From Gammaproteobacteria bacterium (GTDB lineage: Bacteria > Pseudomonadota > Gammaproteobacteria > Arenicellales > UBA868), in the NCBI GenBank assembly GCA_003529705.1, contig DPVA01000137.1, positions 1-8,881 of the forward strand: 8,881 nt of DNA, written 5' to 3'. A program made the translations under genes and the position numbers. Of this stretch, positions 1 through 7,386 are shown piece after piece. The first letter of the stretch is position 1. Each line of letters opens with the position of its first letter. A model generated the notes under the pieces. The model was not told where the DNA came from. It did no database searches and worked only from the letters and a program-made list of their open reading frames with translations.

Positions 1-1871
1 GGATGCACCATGTCACCCTGAATCGGTCCCGGGCGGACAATAGCCACTTCAATGACCAGATCATAGAAGCAGCGCGGCCGCAGGCGCGGCAGCATGGCCA
101 TTTGTGCGCGTGATTCAATCTGGAAGACGCCCACCGTATCGGCATTACTGATCATCCGGTAAACCTGTGAATCCTCTGCTGGCACGGTGGCCATAGTCAT
201 CCGAACGCCCCGGTACTCGTGCATGAGATCAAACGCACGGTGAATCGCGCTCAGCATACCCAGCGCCAGGCAGTCGACTTTAAGTAGCCCGAGAATGTCG
301 ATATCAGTTTTATCCCACTGAATGACGGTCCGCTTCGACATGGACGCATTTTCGATAGGGACCAGATCGCATAGGGGTTCATGGGAAATCACAAAGCCAC
401 CGGAATGCTGTGACAGGTGGCGGGGAAAACCAATTAGCTGCTGAACGAGTTTTAGTACCTGAAAGAGTAGAGGGGCTTTTGGATCAAGACCGATTTCCCG
501 TACCCGCTCTGGAATGACCTGACTGTTTTGCCACCAGATACGGTCTCCGGCGAGGCGTTCAATCTGGTCTTGCGACAGCTCCAGTGCCCGCCCGACGTCG
601 CGTACCGCACTGCGTGACCTATAGGTGATCACCGCGCTGGTCAGGGCCGCCCGGTGCCGGCCATAACGCTGGTAGACATATTGCATGACCTCCTCGCGCC
701 GCTCATGTTCAAAGTCCACATCAATATCTGGTGGCTCGTTACGCTCACGGGAGACGAAGCGTTCAAACAGGATCTCCATATGGGTCGGGTCGACTTCGGT
801 GATCCCCAGCGCAAAGCACACCGCTGAGTTTGCCGCTGATCCCCGACCCTGACAGAGAATGCCCCGGGACTTTGCAAAGCAGACTATGTCGTAGACTGTC
901 AGGAAGTAACCTTCATAACGAAGCTCGGCAATCAGGCTGAGTTCATGCGTGATCTGGCGGGCTACTTTTTCGACCGGCCCGTCCGGCCAACGCCTGCGAA
1001 TACCTGAGTCGACCAGTTGGCGAAGATACTGTGTGGGGCTGAGATCGTCCGGGACCTGCTCGCAGGGATAGTGATAACGCAGTTCATCCAGTGAGAAACC
1101 GCATCGATCTGCAATCTTGATGCTCTCATCAAGGAGGGGGCGTGGATAAATTCGCTCCAGGATGGTTTGGGTTCTGAGATGACGTTCCGCGTTGGGCGCA
1201 AGTGTGTCCCTGATGGCGGTTATAGGTTTTTGGTGCTGTATTGCCGAGAGCGTGTCCTGCAGGGGCTGACGCGCCCGGATGTGCATGTGCACATTACCAG
1301 CAGCAACCAGGGGTACGCCGGACCTTTTTGACAATTTCTGCAGAGATTGTGAATGGATATGGTCATTGCCATAACCAGGTTGCTCAAGCGCGAGCCAGAC
1401 CCTGCCGGCCATCAGTTTCTGCATTCGCCGGGTGTGCCGGAAAAGTGCGCGGTATCGTGATATCAGTATGGCTTCTGATGCCGGTGTAGGATCACTCGCG
1501 ATGAGTGCAAGACAGTTCTGCATAGAATCTGTGCAGAGATCACTGTTTTTAAGGTGGTATTGCCCCTTCGCTGCACGCCCCCGGGCGGTGGTAATCAATC
1601 GTGTCAACTGGCGGTAACCTTCCCGGTTCATGACCAGTAGAACTATTCTGTCGCCATTCTCCAGAATGAACTCACTGCCAATGATGAGGTGAAGGCCCAG
1701 TTCACGGGCGGCGGTATGCGCCCTGACGACTCCGGCAACACTGCATTCGTCGGTTATTGCAAGTGCGCGGTACCCAAGCTCAAAAGCCCTTTGGACCAGT
1801 TCGCCAGGATGCGAGGCGCCCCTTAAAAAGGTGAAATTGGATATGCAGTGCAGTTCGGCATAGCCGGACAT
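1..1871 (-). CDS. dnaE2: Error-prone DNA polymerase DnaE2 (ImuC), N-terminal part, cut by window edge
   Basis: This is the C-family polymerase used in SOS mutagenesis and translesion synthesis, normally with ImuB and ImuA. The frame is open from ATG at 1871 to the window edge: 623 codons of a family usually slightly over 1000 residues. The N-terminal PHP domain begins YAELHCISNFTFLRGASHP, the DnaE2 form, in which the usual second metal-binding His is replaced. The palm carries PDIDVDFE with catalytic D384 and D386, and the third acidic residue is D533 in LLKVDCLALGML. Other DnaE2 signatures are GQGRGSAANS (CQGRGSAANS here), RHLSQHSGGFVIS, VPIENASM and ADTVGVFQIESRAQM. The ATG at 1871 is the only possible ATG, because the frame meets a stop at 1920-1922. 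No strong Shine-Dalgarno is seen in the short leader. A LexA box lies 18 bp upstream. The transporter gene lies upstream on the same strand. The C-terminal portion is outside the window, so integrity there is unknown. Confidence 0.96.
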   Translation of the reverse strand, partial: MSGYAELHCISNFTFLRGASHPGELVQRAFELGYRALAITDECSVAGVVRAHTAARELGLHLIIGSEFILENGDRIVLLVMNREGYRQLTRLITTARGRAAKGQYHLKNSDLCTDSMQNCLALIASDPTPASEAILISRYRALFRHTRRMQKLMAGRVWLALEQPGYGNDHIHSQSLQKLSKRSGVPLVAAGNVHMHIRARQPLQDTLSAIQHQKPITAIRDTLAPNAERHLRTQTILERIYPRPLLDESIKIADRCGFSLDELRYHYPCEQVPDDLSPTQYLRQLVDSGIRRRWPDGPVEKVARQITHELSLIAELRYEGYFLTVYDIVCFAKSRGILCQGRGSAANSAVCFALGITEVDPTHMEILFERFVSRERNEPPDIDVDFEHERREEVMQYVYQRYGRHRAALTSAVITYRSRSAVRDVGRALELSQDQIERLAGDRIWWQNSQVIPERVREIGLDPKAPLLFQVLKLVQQLIGFPRHLSQHSGGFVISHEPLCDLVPIENASMSKRTVIQWDKTDIDILGLLKVDCLALGMLSAIHRAFDLMHEYRGVRMTMATVPAEDSQVYRMISNADTVGVFQIESRAQMAMLPRLRPRCFYDLVIEVAIVRPGPIQGDMVH

Positions 1872-1876
1872 CTTGG

Positions 1877-1916
1877 GATTCCAGTATACTGTATAAATAT
1901 ACAGTATACTGGAATC
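1877..1916. repeat. 40-bp palindrome enclosing the LexA box
   Basis: Two perfectly complementary 19-bp arms (left arm GATTCCAGTATACTGTATA) are separated by two central bases, AA. Symmetry extends 12 bp beyond each side of the 16-bp LexA box. Each flank contains its own small palindrome, CAGTATACTG. A LexA dimer needs only the central part, so the outer symmetry is unexplained. It has no T-run, so it does not look like an intrinsic terminator. Confidence 0.95.
1889..1904 (-). promoter_or_regulatory. LexA (SOS) box in front of dnaE2
   Basis: CTGTATAAATATACAG fits the gammaproteobacterial LexA operator CTGT-N8-ACAG. The 20-bp core from 1887 to 1906 differs from the classic consensus TACTGTATATATATACAGTA at one base. 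It overlaps the predicted spacer and -10 element of the dnaE2 promoter, so LexA binding would directly block polymerase. DnaE2 genes are known SOS genes, so the operator and the gene support each other. Confidence 0.93.
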
Positions 1917-1918
1917 AA
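1890..1918 (-). promoter_or_regulatory. Predicted sigma-70 promoter of dnaE2
   Basis: On the minus strand, TTGATT (1918-1913) is followed after exactly 17 bp by TATACA (1895-1890). Each matches the -35 and -10 consensus at four of six bases. The LexA box covers the spacer and the -10. Transcription would start about 11 nt before the dnaE2 ATG, giving a very short leader without a clear Shine-Dalgarno. The start site is inferred, not seen. Confidence 0.6.
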
Positions 1919-1944
1919 TTTAAAAAAGGTATCCGCTACGTCGC

Positions 1945-3150
1945 TCAGGGCTCACGTTGGGCCATCGCAATAAACCCAACTGCTAACAGTGAAAGGATCC
2001 CAGAGAACCCGAAACTCGCCACGAGGCTGAAGTCACCGATCAGACCGGCAAAAACCGCCCCAAGCGCTCCGACCCCGTCTAGCACTACAAAAACAAAACC
2101 CATCGACGTCCCCTCGTGTTTGCTTGAATAGTCTACGGCCATGGCGAGGACGCCGGAACGGATTGCGACGAGCGCTGCCATGGCGCACGCCAGTATCCCG
2201 ATGGTGCCCAGCGGGGTATCAAGAAAGAGAACGGATCCCGACAGAATTGCTGCCAGGACCGAGCAGGAGGCGAAAATCCCGAATCGACCGCGTCGGTCTG
2301 AAAGTCGTCCCACCAATGGTTGACCGATCGATCCTGCCAGCATCGCAAGAGCAAATGCTACACCAGTTTCGGCAGAGCTAAAGCCGAAAGCGCGTTGTGA
2401 ATAAAATGGCATCATAGTCATCAATGCGATCAGTGCCATGTTATAGGTCGCGATCCCGCCCACCAGAAGTAAGCCCTTCCGGCTTCGCCACTGATGGATA
2501 AACGCGAGGAGGTCGCTTCGGGTCAGGGCAGTACTGATGTGTCTTGAAGGAATCCGACGAACCAGGAAAAAGAAGACGGTTCCCATGAATGCGGCAGGCA
2601 GTACCGAGAGTCGGAGGACCTGCTGCCAGTCGAGAATGGCTAGGAGAAAACCCACCATGAGAGGTGAGAAGACTTCGGCAAGTGTTCCTCCAATGGCATG
2701 GACCCCAAGGGCTTGGCCTCGCTGATTTGGCATTTGTCGGACAAGCATCCCGGTAGCCACTGGGTGCCACGCCGCGTCCCCCATGCCGCCGATGGCGAGC
2801 AGGATTGCAAGCGACCAGAAACCGGGCGCTTCGGATGCTAAAAGGTAGCCTAACGTAACCCACCAGAAAGTGCCCAGCAGCAGAGCGCCCTGAGAGCGAA
2901 CACGATCCGCAAGAATCCCTGCCGGAAAGTAAGCAAGCGAAGCACCGATCGAATGGATCGTGAGCAGAAGGCCTATTTCCGACGGTTTAAGTTCAAACGC
3001 AAGACCAATGGCGGGCGCTAGAAGCCAGATGGCCGCCGAGGCCCAGTCGTTGGAGAGGTGGCCAAGCACGCAAACGCTCTGCAGCGACTTCAGTCCAAGC
3101 AGTCGATCCTGGTGAGGTTGTGTCTGGCTTTCGGGATTTACGACAGTCAT
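1945..3150 (-). CDS. MFS transporter, fosmidomycin-resistance (Fsr)-like
   Basis: A 401-residue integral membrane protein with about 12 hydrophobic helices, the usual size for the major facilitator superfamily. The TM2-TM3 loop has GILADRVRSQG (78-88) and the pseudo-repeat loop before TM9 has GRLSDRRGR (281-289), both classic MFS signatures. GGMGDAAWHPVATG (121-134) followed by RGQALGVHAIGG (144-155) resembles the Fsr branch of drug exporters. The likely role is proton-coupled efflux of an unknown small molecule across the inner membrane. The ATG at 3150 has no convincing Shine-Dalgarno but is the only ATG before the first helix. The gene is divergent from the decarboxylase (47 bp apart) and lies 73 bp upstream of dnaE2 with no terminator seen between them. 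The substrate cannot be told from sequence; a link to polyamines is only a guess from position. Confidence 0.88.
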   Translation of the reverse strand: MTVVNPESQTQPHQDRLLGLKSLQSVCVLGHLSNDWASAAIWLLAPAIGLAFELKPSEIGLLLTIHSIGASLAYFPAGILADRVRSQGALLLGTFWWVTLGYLLASEAPGFWSLAILLAIGGMGDAAWHPVATGMLVRQMPNQRGQALGVHAIGGTLAEVFSPLMVGFLLAILDWQQVLRLSVLPAAFMGTVFFFLVRRIPSRHISTALTRSDLLAFIHQWRSRKGLLLVGGIATYNMALIALMTMMPFYSQRAFGFSSAETGVAFALAMLAGSIGQPLVGRLSDRRGRFGIFASCSVLAAILSGSVLFLDTPLGTIGILACAMAALVAIRSGVLAMAVDYSSKHEGTSMGFVFVVLDGVGALGAVFAGLIGDFSLVASFGFSGILSLLAVGFIAMAQREP

Positions 3151-3197
3151 TGTGTCAGAATCGAGTCTATTAAATTCAACCAGATATCGAGATTGCC

Positions 3198-4361
3198 ATG
3201 GATGCTGTTGTGCGCCCCGAAACCCATCTTCCCGTCTATGCGTCCCCGGAGGAGGTGGTTGCCAATCTGGAGCCGAGTTACCCGGTGTTTTGTGTCCGCC
3301 GCCACCATATCAGAGCTGTGGCGAAACAGTTTCGGGAAGGATTTCCCGGAGACGTTCTTTACGCGGTGAAGTGTAACCCTGAACCGCATATGCTCAAGAC
3401 CCTTTTTGATGCGGGGATCCGGCATTTCGACACGGCATCTCTCGCCGAGGTTGCTCGCGTGGCAGAACAGTTGCCCGGGGCGACCAGTTATTTTATGCAC
3501 CCCGTGAAAAGTCGGGCAGCGATTCGCTCGGCATACGAGGTCTACGGGGTGCGCCACTATGTGGTCGATCATGCGACCGAGCTCGAAAAGATTGCCGAGA
3601 CCATTCCCAGAGGACGTGAGACGGTGATCGTGGTCCGGGTGGCGATTCATTACGAAGGTGCAGTTTACGAACTTTCCAGTAAGTTTGGCGCCCCGGTCGC
3701 TGAAGCGATCGCGCTTGGAAAATCAGCGCTTGCTTTGGGCTACCGATATGGTGTCGCGTTTCATGTGGGTTCTCAGTGCCTTGATGGCGAGGGATTTGTG
3801 GAGGGCCTGCAACTAGCAGATGAGGTAACCCGAGGTATCGGGGCTGATCCAGCCTGCATTGATGTGGGTGGCGGGTTTCCCGGGGAATACATGAACTCTA
3901 GGGGTCAGGAAATGGAAAGCTATTTCTCCGCCATTCGGGCTGGCCTTTCTGATCTTTCCTTACCGGGGGACTGCAGCATCATGTGTGAACCGGGCAGGGC
4001 GCTCTGCGTGGATGGGGAATCCCTGATTACGCAGGTGCATCTGCGCAAGGCGGACGCGCTTTATCTCAACGACGGGATGTACGGCAGTTTTATCGAGGAA
4101 AAATACAACCTGCATCTGCCAGTGCGGCCCGTAGCGATGCGGGGTTTCTCGGAGGCGCATCAAGAGTACACGCTCTACGGCCCAACTTGTGATTCGCTTG
4201 ACATTTTTCCGCGCACGGTCCGCCTTCCAGAAGACCTCAAGGAAGGGGACTGGTTAGAGTTTGACCGCATCGGCGCTTATGGCGCGGCCTGCCGTACCCA
4301 TTTCAATGGCTTTTTCCCCGATACCTTCGTTGACGTGACGAGCAACTTCGGGGAGTCCTGA
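3198..4361 (+). CDS. Fold-III PLP-dependent ornithine (or lysine/ornithine) decarboxylase
   Basis: Converts ornithine to putrescine (possibly lysine to cadaverine) in the cytoplasm, the entry step to polyamines. The 387-residue protein has an alanine-racemase-like TIM barrel followed by a beta domain. The PLP lysine is K58 in YAVKCN. H189 of HVGSQC stacks on the cofactor, GGGFPG (224-229) and EPGR (264-267) bind phosphate and pyridine nitrogen, and CDSLD supplies C331 and D332, the catalytic pair contributed across the dimer. Y361 matches the conserved late Tyr. CDSLD, rather than the CESAD-like form of diaminopimelate decarboxylase, points to ornithine/lysine. The length fits the fold-III enzyme called speC in Pseudomonas, not the large fold-I SpeC of Escherichia. 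The start at 3198 is the first ATG after an in-frame stop at 3171. The Shine-Dalgarno is weak. An 85-bp gap separates it from qorA. Confidence 0.93.
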   Translation: MDAVVRPETHLPVYASPEEVVANLEPSYPVFCVRRHHIRAVAKQFREGFPGDVLYAVKCNPEPHMLKTLFDAGIRHFDTASLAEVARVAEQLPGATSYFMHPVKSRAAIRSAYEVYGVRHYVVDHATELEKIAETIPRGRETVIVVRVAIHYEGAVYELSSKFGAPVAEAIALGKSALALGYRYGVAFHVGSQCLDGEGFVEGLQLADEVTRGIGADPACIDVGGGFPGEYMNSRGQEMESYFSAIRAGLSDLSLPGDCSIMCEPGRALCVDGESLITQVHLRKADALYLNDGMYGSFIEEKYNLHLPVRPVAMRGFSEAHQEYTLYGPTCDSLDIFPRTVRLPEDLKEGDWLEFDRIGAYGAACRTHFNGFFPDTFVDVTSNFGES

Positions 4362-4406
4362 CGGGCCCGACAAGGCTGCCGGCGGTATACAATGCGGCCC
4401 TTCGCA

Positions 4407-4429
4407 CAGCGCCCGAAACCCTGGCGCTG
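4407..4429 (+). other. Small hairpin in the qorA leader
   Basis: CAGCGCC and GGCGCTG form a 7-bp perfect stem around a 9-nt loop, ending 8 nt before the qorA Shine-Dalgarno. There is no following T-run, so it is not a standard terminator. It may affect leader stability or mean nothing; function is not established. Confidence 0.35.
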
Positions 4430-4446
4430 ACTAGAGTAGGAGCGTC

Positions 4447-5424
4447 ATGAATCACGTAATAAGAGTCAGCGACACCGGTGGTCCCCAGGTCATGCGATGG
4501 GAGTCCGTTGAGGTCCCAAACCCCGGCCCATCGGAGATCCTGCTGCGCCATACTGCGGTCGGGCTCAACTACATCGATGTCTATTTCAGAAGCGGCGTAT
4601 ATCCCGCGCCGCAATTGCCGTTCACACCAGGGCTTGAAGGGGCGGGCGTGGTCGAAGCCGTGGGAGAAGCAGTTATAGATCTTACCCCCGGAGACCGAGT
4701 AGGTTATGCGACCCAGCCGCTGGGTGCATATTCAGAAGTCCGCTTGATGTCAGCAGATCGGGTAGTACGTCTGCCGGAGGAGATTGATGACCGGGTCGCG
4801 GCTGCCATGATGCTAAAGGGCATGACGGTGCAATATCTACTGCGAAGCACCGTCGCACTAAAAGCGGGGGACACCATATTGTTCCACGCCGCCGCAGGCG
4901 GCGTTGGCCTGATTGCTTGTCAATGGGCAAAACATCTTGGGGTGACCATGATCGGCACCGTCGGTTCGGAGGAAAAGGCGGCGCTCGCCCGCGCACATGG
5001 TTGCACCCATACAGTTCTCTATAACGAGGAAAACTTTGTCGACAGGGTTCGGGAGCTTACTGGCGGCAACGGTGTTGACGTGGTTTATGATTCGGTAGGC
5101 CGCGATACCTTTCATCAAAGTCTGGACTGTCTCAGAATTCGCGGCACCCTGGTTCTTTTCGGTCAAAGTTCTGGGAAAGTGGATCCGTTTGATCCTGCGC
5201 TACTGTCAGGGAAAGGCTCCCTTTTCCTGACACGCCCGACGCTGTTCAACTACACCGCGAGCCGCGAAGATCTTCTAAACTGTGCAGCGGAACTTTTCGA
5301 TGTGCTGCAAAGTGGCGCGGTCAAGGCAGACATTAATCAGGAATATCCCCTCTCGGAGGCACAACGAGCACACGAAGATCTTGAAGGTCGAAGAACTACG
5401 GGCGCTACGCTCCTGCTTCCCTAG
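4447..5424 (+). CDS. qorA: NADPH:quinone oxidoreductase QorA (zeta-crystallin type)
   Basis: A soluble, zinc-free medium-chain reductase that uses NADPH to reduce quinones. The 325 residues match the usual length of about 327. The N-terminal GroES-like domain has VGLNYIDVYFRSGVYP and PFTPGLEGAGVVEAVG. The Rossmann domain has the nucleotide loop AAAGGVG (148-154), then GLIACQWAKHLG and VVYDSVGRDTF. The C-terminal part KGSLFLTRPTLFNYTASRE and YPLSEAQRAHEDLE follows Escherichia QorA closely. No zinc-ligand cysteines of alcohol dehydrogenases are present. AGGAG at 4439-4443 lies 3-4 nt before the ATG, so the start is reasonable although the spacing is tight. A TATACAAT at 4386-4393 could be a -10, but I found no matching -35. 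The trpD frame begins 30 bp downstream, so the two may be co-transcribed. Confidence 0.94.
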   Translation: MNHVIRVSDTGGPQVMRWESVEVPNPGPSEILLRHTAVGLNYIDVYFRSGVYPAPQLPFTPGLEGAGVVEAVGEAVIDLTPGDRVGYATQPLGAYSEVRLMSADRVVRLPEEIDDRVAAAMMLKGMTVQYLLRSTVALKAGDTILFHAAAGGVGLIACQWAKHLGVTMIGTVGSEEKAALARAHGCTHTVLYNEENFVDRVRELTGGNGVDVVYDSVGRDTFHQSLDCLRIRGTLVLFGQSSGKVDPFDPALLSGKGSLFLTRPTLFNYTASREDLLNCAAELFDVLQSGAVKADINQEYPLSEAQRAHEDLEGRRTTGATLLLP

Positions 5425-5454
5425 GCAGCCGCGATTCTGAGGTAAAGTCAAACC

Positions 5455-6483
5455 ATGAAGCTGCCAGACGCAATTCACTAAGTCGCCCGGGGCGAGCACC
5501 TTAGCCACAAGGCGATGGGTCAGGTGATGCGTATCATAATGAGCGGGGATGCAACACCCGCACAGATCGGGGCCGTGCTGACAGCGCTACATATAAAAGG
5601 CGAAACCGTTGAGGAATTGACTGGCGCGGCAGTGGTGATGCGTGAGTTTGCCGCCAAGGTGAACGTTAAGGCTGAGCAGGTGGCCGATTCAGTCGGGACA
5701 GGAGGGGACGGCGCGAGCCTCTTTAACGTTTCAACTGCGTCAGCGCTGGTCGCCTGTGCGGCTGGCGCGGTGATGGCTAAACATGGCAATCGGGCGGCCA
5801 CTGGTAAGTCAGGAAGCGCCGACGTACTCGAAGCGGCCGGTGTCAACATCACGCTTACCCCTGGGCAAGTCGCTCAAACTATCGATGCCGTCGGCATCGG
5901 GTTTATGTTTGCACCCACCCATCACGGCGCTACACGGCACGCGGTGGGTCCCAGACGAGAAATTGGGGTTCGGACACTGTTCAACCTCCTAGGACCCCTG
6001 ACCAATCCGGCCGGTGCGCGGTGGCAGTTGGTTGGGGTTTTTGATCGGGCTTGGGTCCAACCGCTAGCGGAGGCATTTAGTAATCTGGGCAGCGTGCATA
6101 CGCTAGTGGTCTGTGCTGAGGATGGCCTTGACGAGATCAGTATTGCATCAGACACCCACGTCGCGGAACTGCGCGATGGCGGTATTAGGAATTACATAAT
6201 CACGCCCGAGGAGTTTGGTATTGCACGTCAATCGTTGGATTCCCTGGTAGTTGCAGATGCCCAGGAGAGTCTTCAGATTATCAGCAATGTGCTTAACGGT
6301 GCACCTGGGCCAGCGAGTGATATGGTGGCGCTAAACGCAGGGGCGACGATCTATGCAGCGGACCTTTCAGAGTCACTGGAAGCGGGCATTGAGCAGGCGA
6401 CGGAAATCCTCAGGAGTGGGGCGGGCGCCGCCAAGTTGGAGGAACTTTGCGGCTATACCCAGCGGTTTACCGACGACGGCTAA
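5455..6483 (+). pseudogene. trpD: trpD, anthranilate phosphoribosyltransferase, with an in-frame TAA at codon 9
   Basis: TrpD transfers phosphoribosyl from PRPP to anthranilate, the second step of tryptophan synthesis. The natural frame starts at ATG 5455 with GAGGT about 11 nt upstream and reads MKLPDAIH, stop, then VARGEHLSHKAMGQVMRIIMSGDATPAQIG. This aligns with the normal TrpD N-terminus across the stop, giving the usual 342 residues. The TAA (5479-5481) could be one C-to-T change from CAA (Gln). The rest is intact: GTGGDG (81-86), NVSTASA, KHGNRAATGKSGSAD, GPRREIGVRTLFNLLGPLTNP and DGLDEIS. If translated only from ATG 5515, the product is 322 residues and lacks the first helices of the all-alpha domain. 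AAGG there is too close to the ATG to be a good ribosome site. Such a product might be partly active, so a weak functional gene, a recent pseudogene or a base error are all possible. No trpG or trpC adjoins it. Confidence 0.8.
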
Positions 6484-6499
6484 CGAGGGCGCAAAGACG

Positions 6500-6739
6500 G
6501 TGCAGATTATTTTTGTACAGGTTAAGTGCGAACTGGGCCAGGCCTATCAGGTGACGCAGTGACTGGTAGATGTAGCCGGCGCCTCCGAGGCGTTTCCAAT
6601 CTGGGGGCCTTACGGCCTCCTTGGCGAAAGCTATGTCAGTGACGGCGAAGATGTCGGCCACTCCGTGAACCAGCGTGTGCGGGCGCTCGCGGGCATCCGG
6701 GATAACCAAACCATTATTGCCTTCAACGCATTTAGCTGA
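6500..6739 (+). pseudogene. Lrp/AsnC ligand-binding (RAM-only) small protein, interrupted by in-frame TGA
   Basis: A GTG start at 6500, with GAGGG (6485-6489) about 10 nt before it, opens a frame reading VQIIFVQVKCELGQAYQVTQ. A TGA at 6560-6562 follows, and the same frame then runs as LVDVAGASEAF to GIRDNQTIIAFNAFS and a TGA at 6737. Across the stop this is the 78-80-residue stand-alone RAM domain family, which typically begins IFV-VKCELG and ends G-RDTFTLI-F-AF. In those proteins the domain binds amino acids and has no DNA-binding part. The segment usually reading TSGQYDLL is here IWGPYGLL, and the region before it is also diverged, which suggests relaxed constraint as well as the stop. It lies 16 bp after trpD and before the terminator, so it would be the last gene of that transcript. 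Family call is from memory of the pattern. Confidence 0.7.
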
Positions 6740-6772
6740 ATAAGTGCGGTCTGGTGCAAGCAGACAGAAAAT

Positions 6773-6799
6773 AAAAAGGCCGGCTTGGCCGGCCTTTTT
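6773..6799. terminator. Bidirectional intrinsic terminator
   Basis: A perfect 12-bp stem (AAAAAGGCCGGC pairing with GCCGGCCTTTTT) closes a 3-nt TTG loop. The stem ends in five T on either strand, so it can stop the plus-strand trpD/Lrp-like transcript and the minus-strand cytochrome transcript. It sits between convergent genes, 33 bp after the Lrp-like stop and 19 bp beyond the cytochrome stop. Confidence 0.92.
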
Positions 6800-6818
6800 G
6801 CTGGAACCCGGACTGAGG

Positions 6819-7322
6819 TTATTGAGACTTGGCCACCATGTGATCGACTGCAGCCTCAACTTCTCGATCAGAAAGGGCCATGTTGCCGCCCTTGGCTGGC
6901 ATCACGCCAGCTTTACCCTGAAATCCCTGAATCGCATGGGTGTAGAGTGTGTCCGCTCCCTGGGCGATTCGATCCGCCCAACCGGCAACATCCCCGACCC
7001 TTGGAGCCCCGGCAATACCAGCTGCATGACAAGCCATGCAGGCACTCTGGTAGACGCCGACCCCATCGATGGCCACGGCGGCAATCTGAACAGCCTCGAC
7101 CGGTTCAGCATTATCCCCGTCTACATTGATTTGACCAACGGGCTGCAGCGTATTGTTGTTAGCTGTTTCTGCCATGGCATTGCGCTCATCACGAACACGG
7201 TCGTTGATTGTTCCCGCGTTAAGATTCCCGAGAAAAATCAAAACGAGTGTCAAGACAACACCCAGCACGAGGAAAATAGAAAAATTCTTGATAAACTTTT
7301 GATCACTCATGCCGCTTTCCAT
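6819..7322 (-). CDS. Membrane-anchored cytochrome c5-family protein
   Basis: A 167-residue monohaem c-type cytochrome, probably a periplasmic electron carrier tethered to the inner membrane. Residues 14-34 form one transmembrane helix with a short positive N-terminus (an uncleaved signal anchor). A low-complexity linker rich in N, A, E and V runs to about 85. The c5 domain has the haem motif CMACH (C95, C98, H99) and the axial Met in GVMPAKGG (M141), followed by LSDREVEAAVDHMV, typical of cytochrome c5. I chose ATG 7322 because GGAGG lies 8 nt upstream. A longer frame from 7424 lacks a ribosome site and would put 34 unlikely residues in front of the anchor, and MSDQKF at 7310 is the other option. 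A TATAAT on the minus strand (7392-7387) may be its -10, without a clear -35. The terminator at 6773-6799 ends the unit. Confidence 0.9.
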   Translation of the reverse strand: MESGMSDQKFIKNFSIFLVLGVVLTLVLIFLGNLNAGTINDRVRDERNAMAETANNNTLQPVGQINVDGDNAEPVEAVQIAAVAIDGVGVYQSACMACHAAGIAGAPRVGDVAGWADRIAQGADTLYTHAIQGFQGKAGVMPAKGGNMALSDREVEAAVDHMVAKSQ

Positions 7323-7386
7323 GCCGGGGCCCTCCGTGAAGCAATTCAGAAAAGTGTTGAATCGAGTGGGAAATTTGGATGCCCGG

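Noticed and set aside
1241..1617. Plus-strand frames antisense to dnaE2
   Set aside because: They are shadows of the conserved polymerase frame, which is open and motif-rich on the minus strand.
2441..2863. 140-codon minus-strand frame inside the transporter gene
   Set aside because: It is an alternative frame of the MFS gene with Pro/Arg/Ser-rich composition and no domain.
3147..3650. Long minus-strand frame (167 codons) over the decarboxylase
   Set aside because: It lies antisense to a clear ornithine decarboxylase, shows no recognisable motifs and overlaps the transporter start.
6603..6620. GC-rich hairpin (GGGGGCC-TTAC-GGCCTCC) considered as a terminator
   Set aside because: It has one G-U pair and no T-run, and lies inside the Lrp-like frame. 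The real terminator is at 6773-6799.
5455..6739. Stop-codon reassignment or selenocysteine as an explanation of the TAA and TGA
   Set aside because: Two different stop codons are involved, neighbouring genes use all three stops normally, and the homologous positions are not cysteine or selenocysteine.
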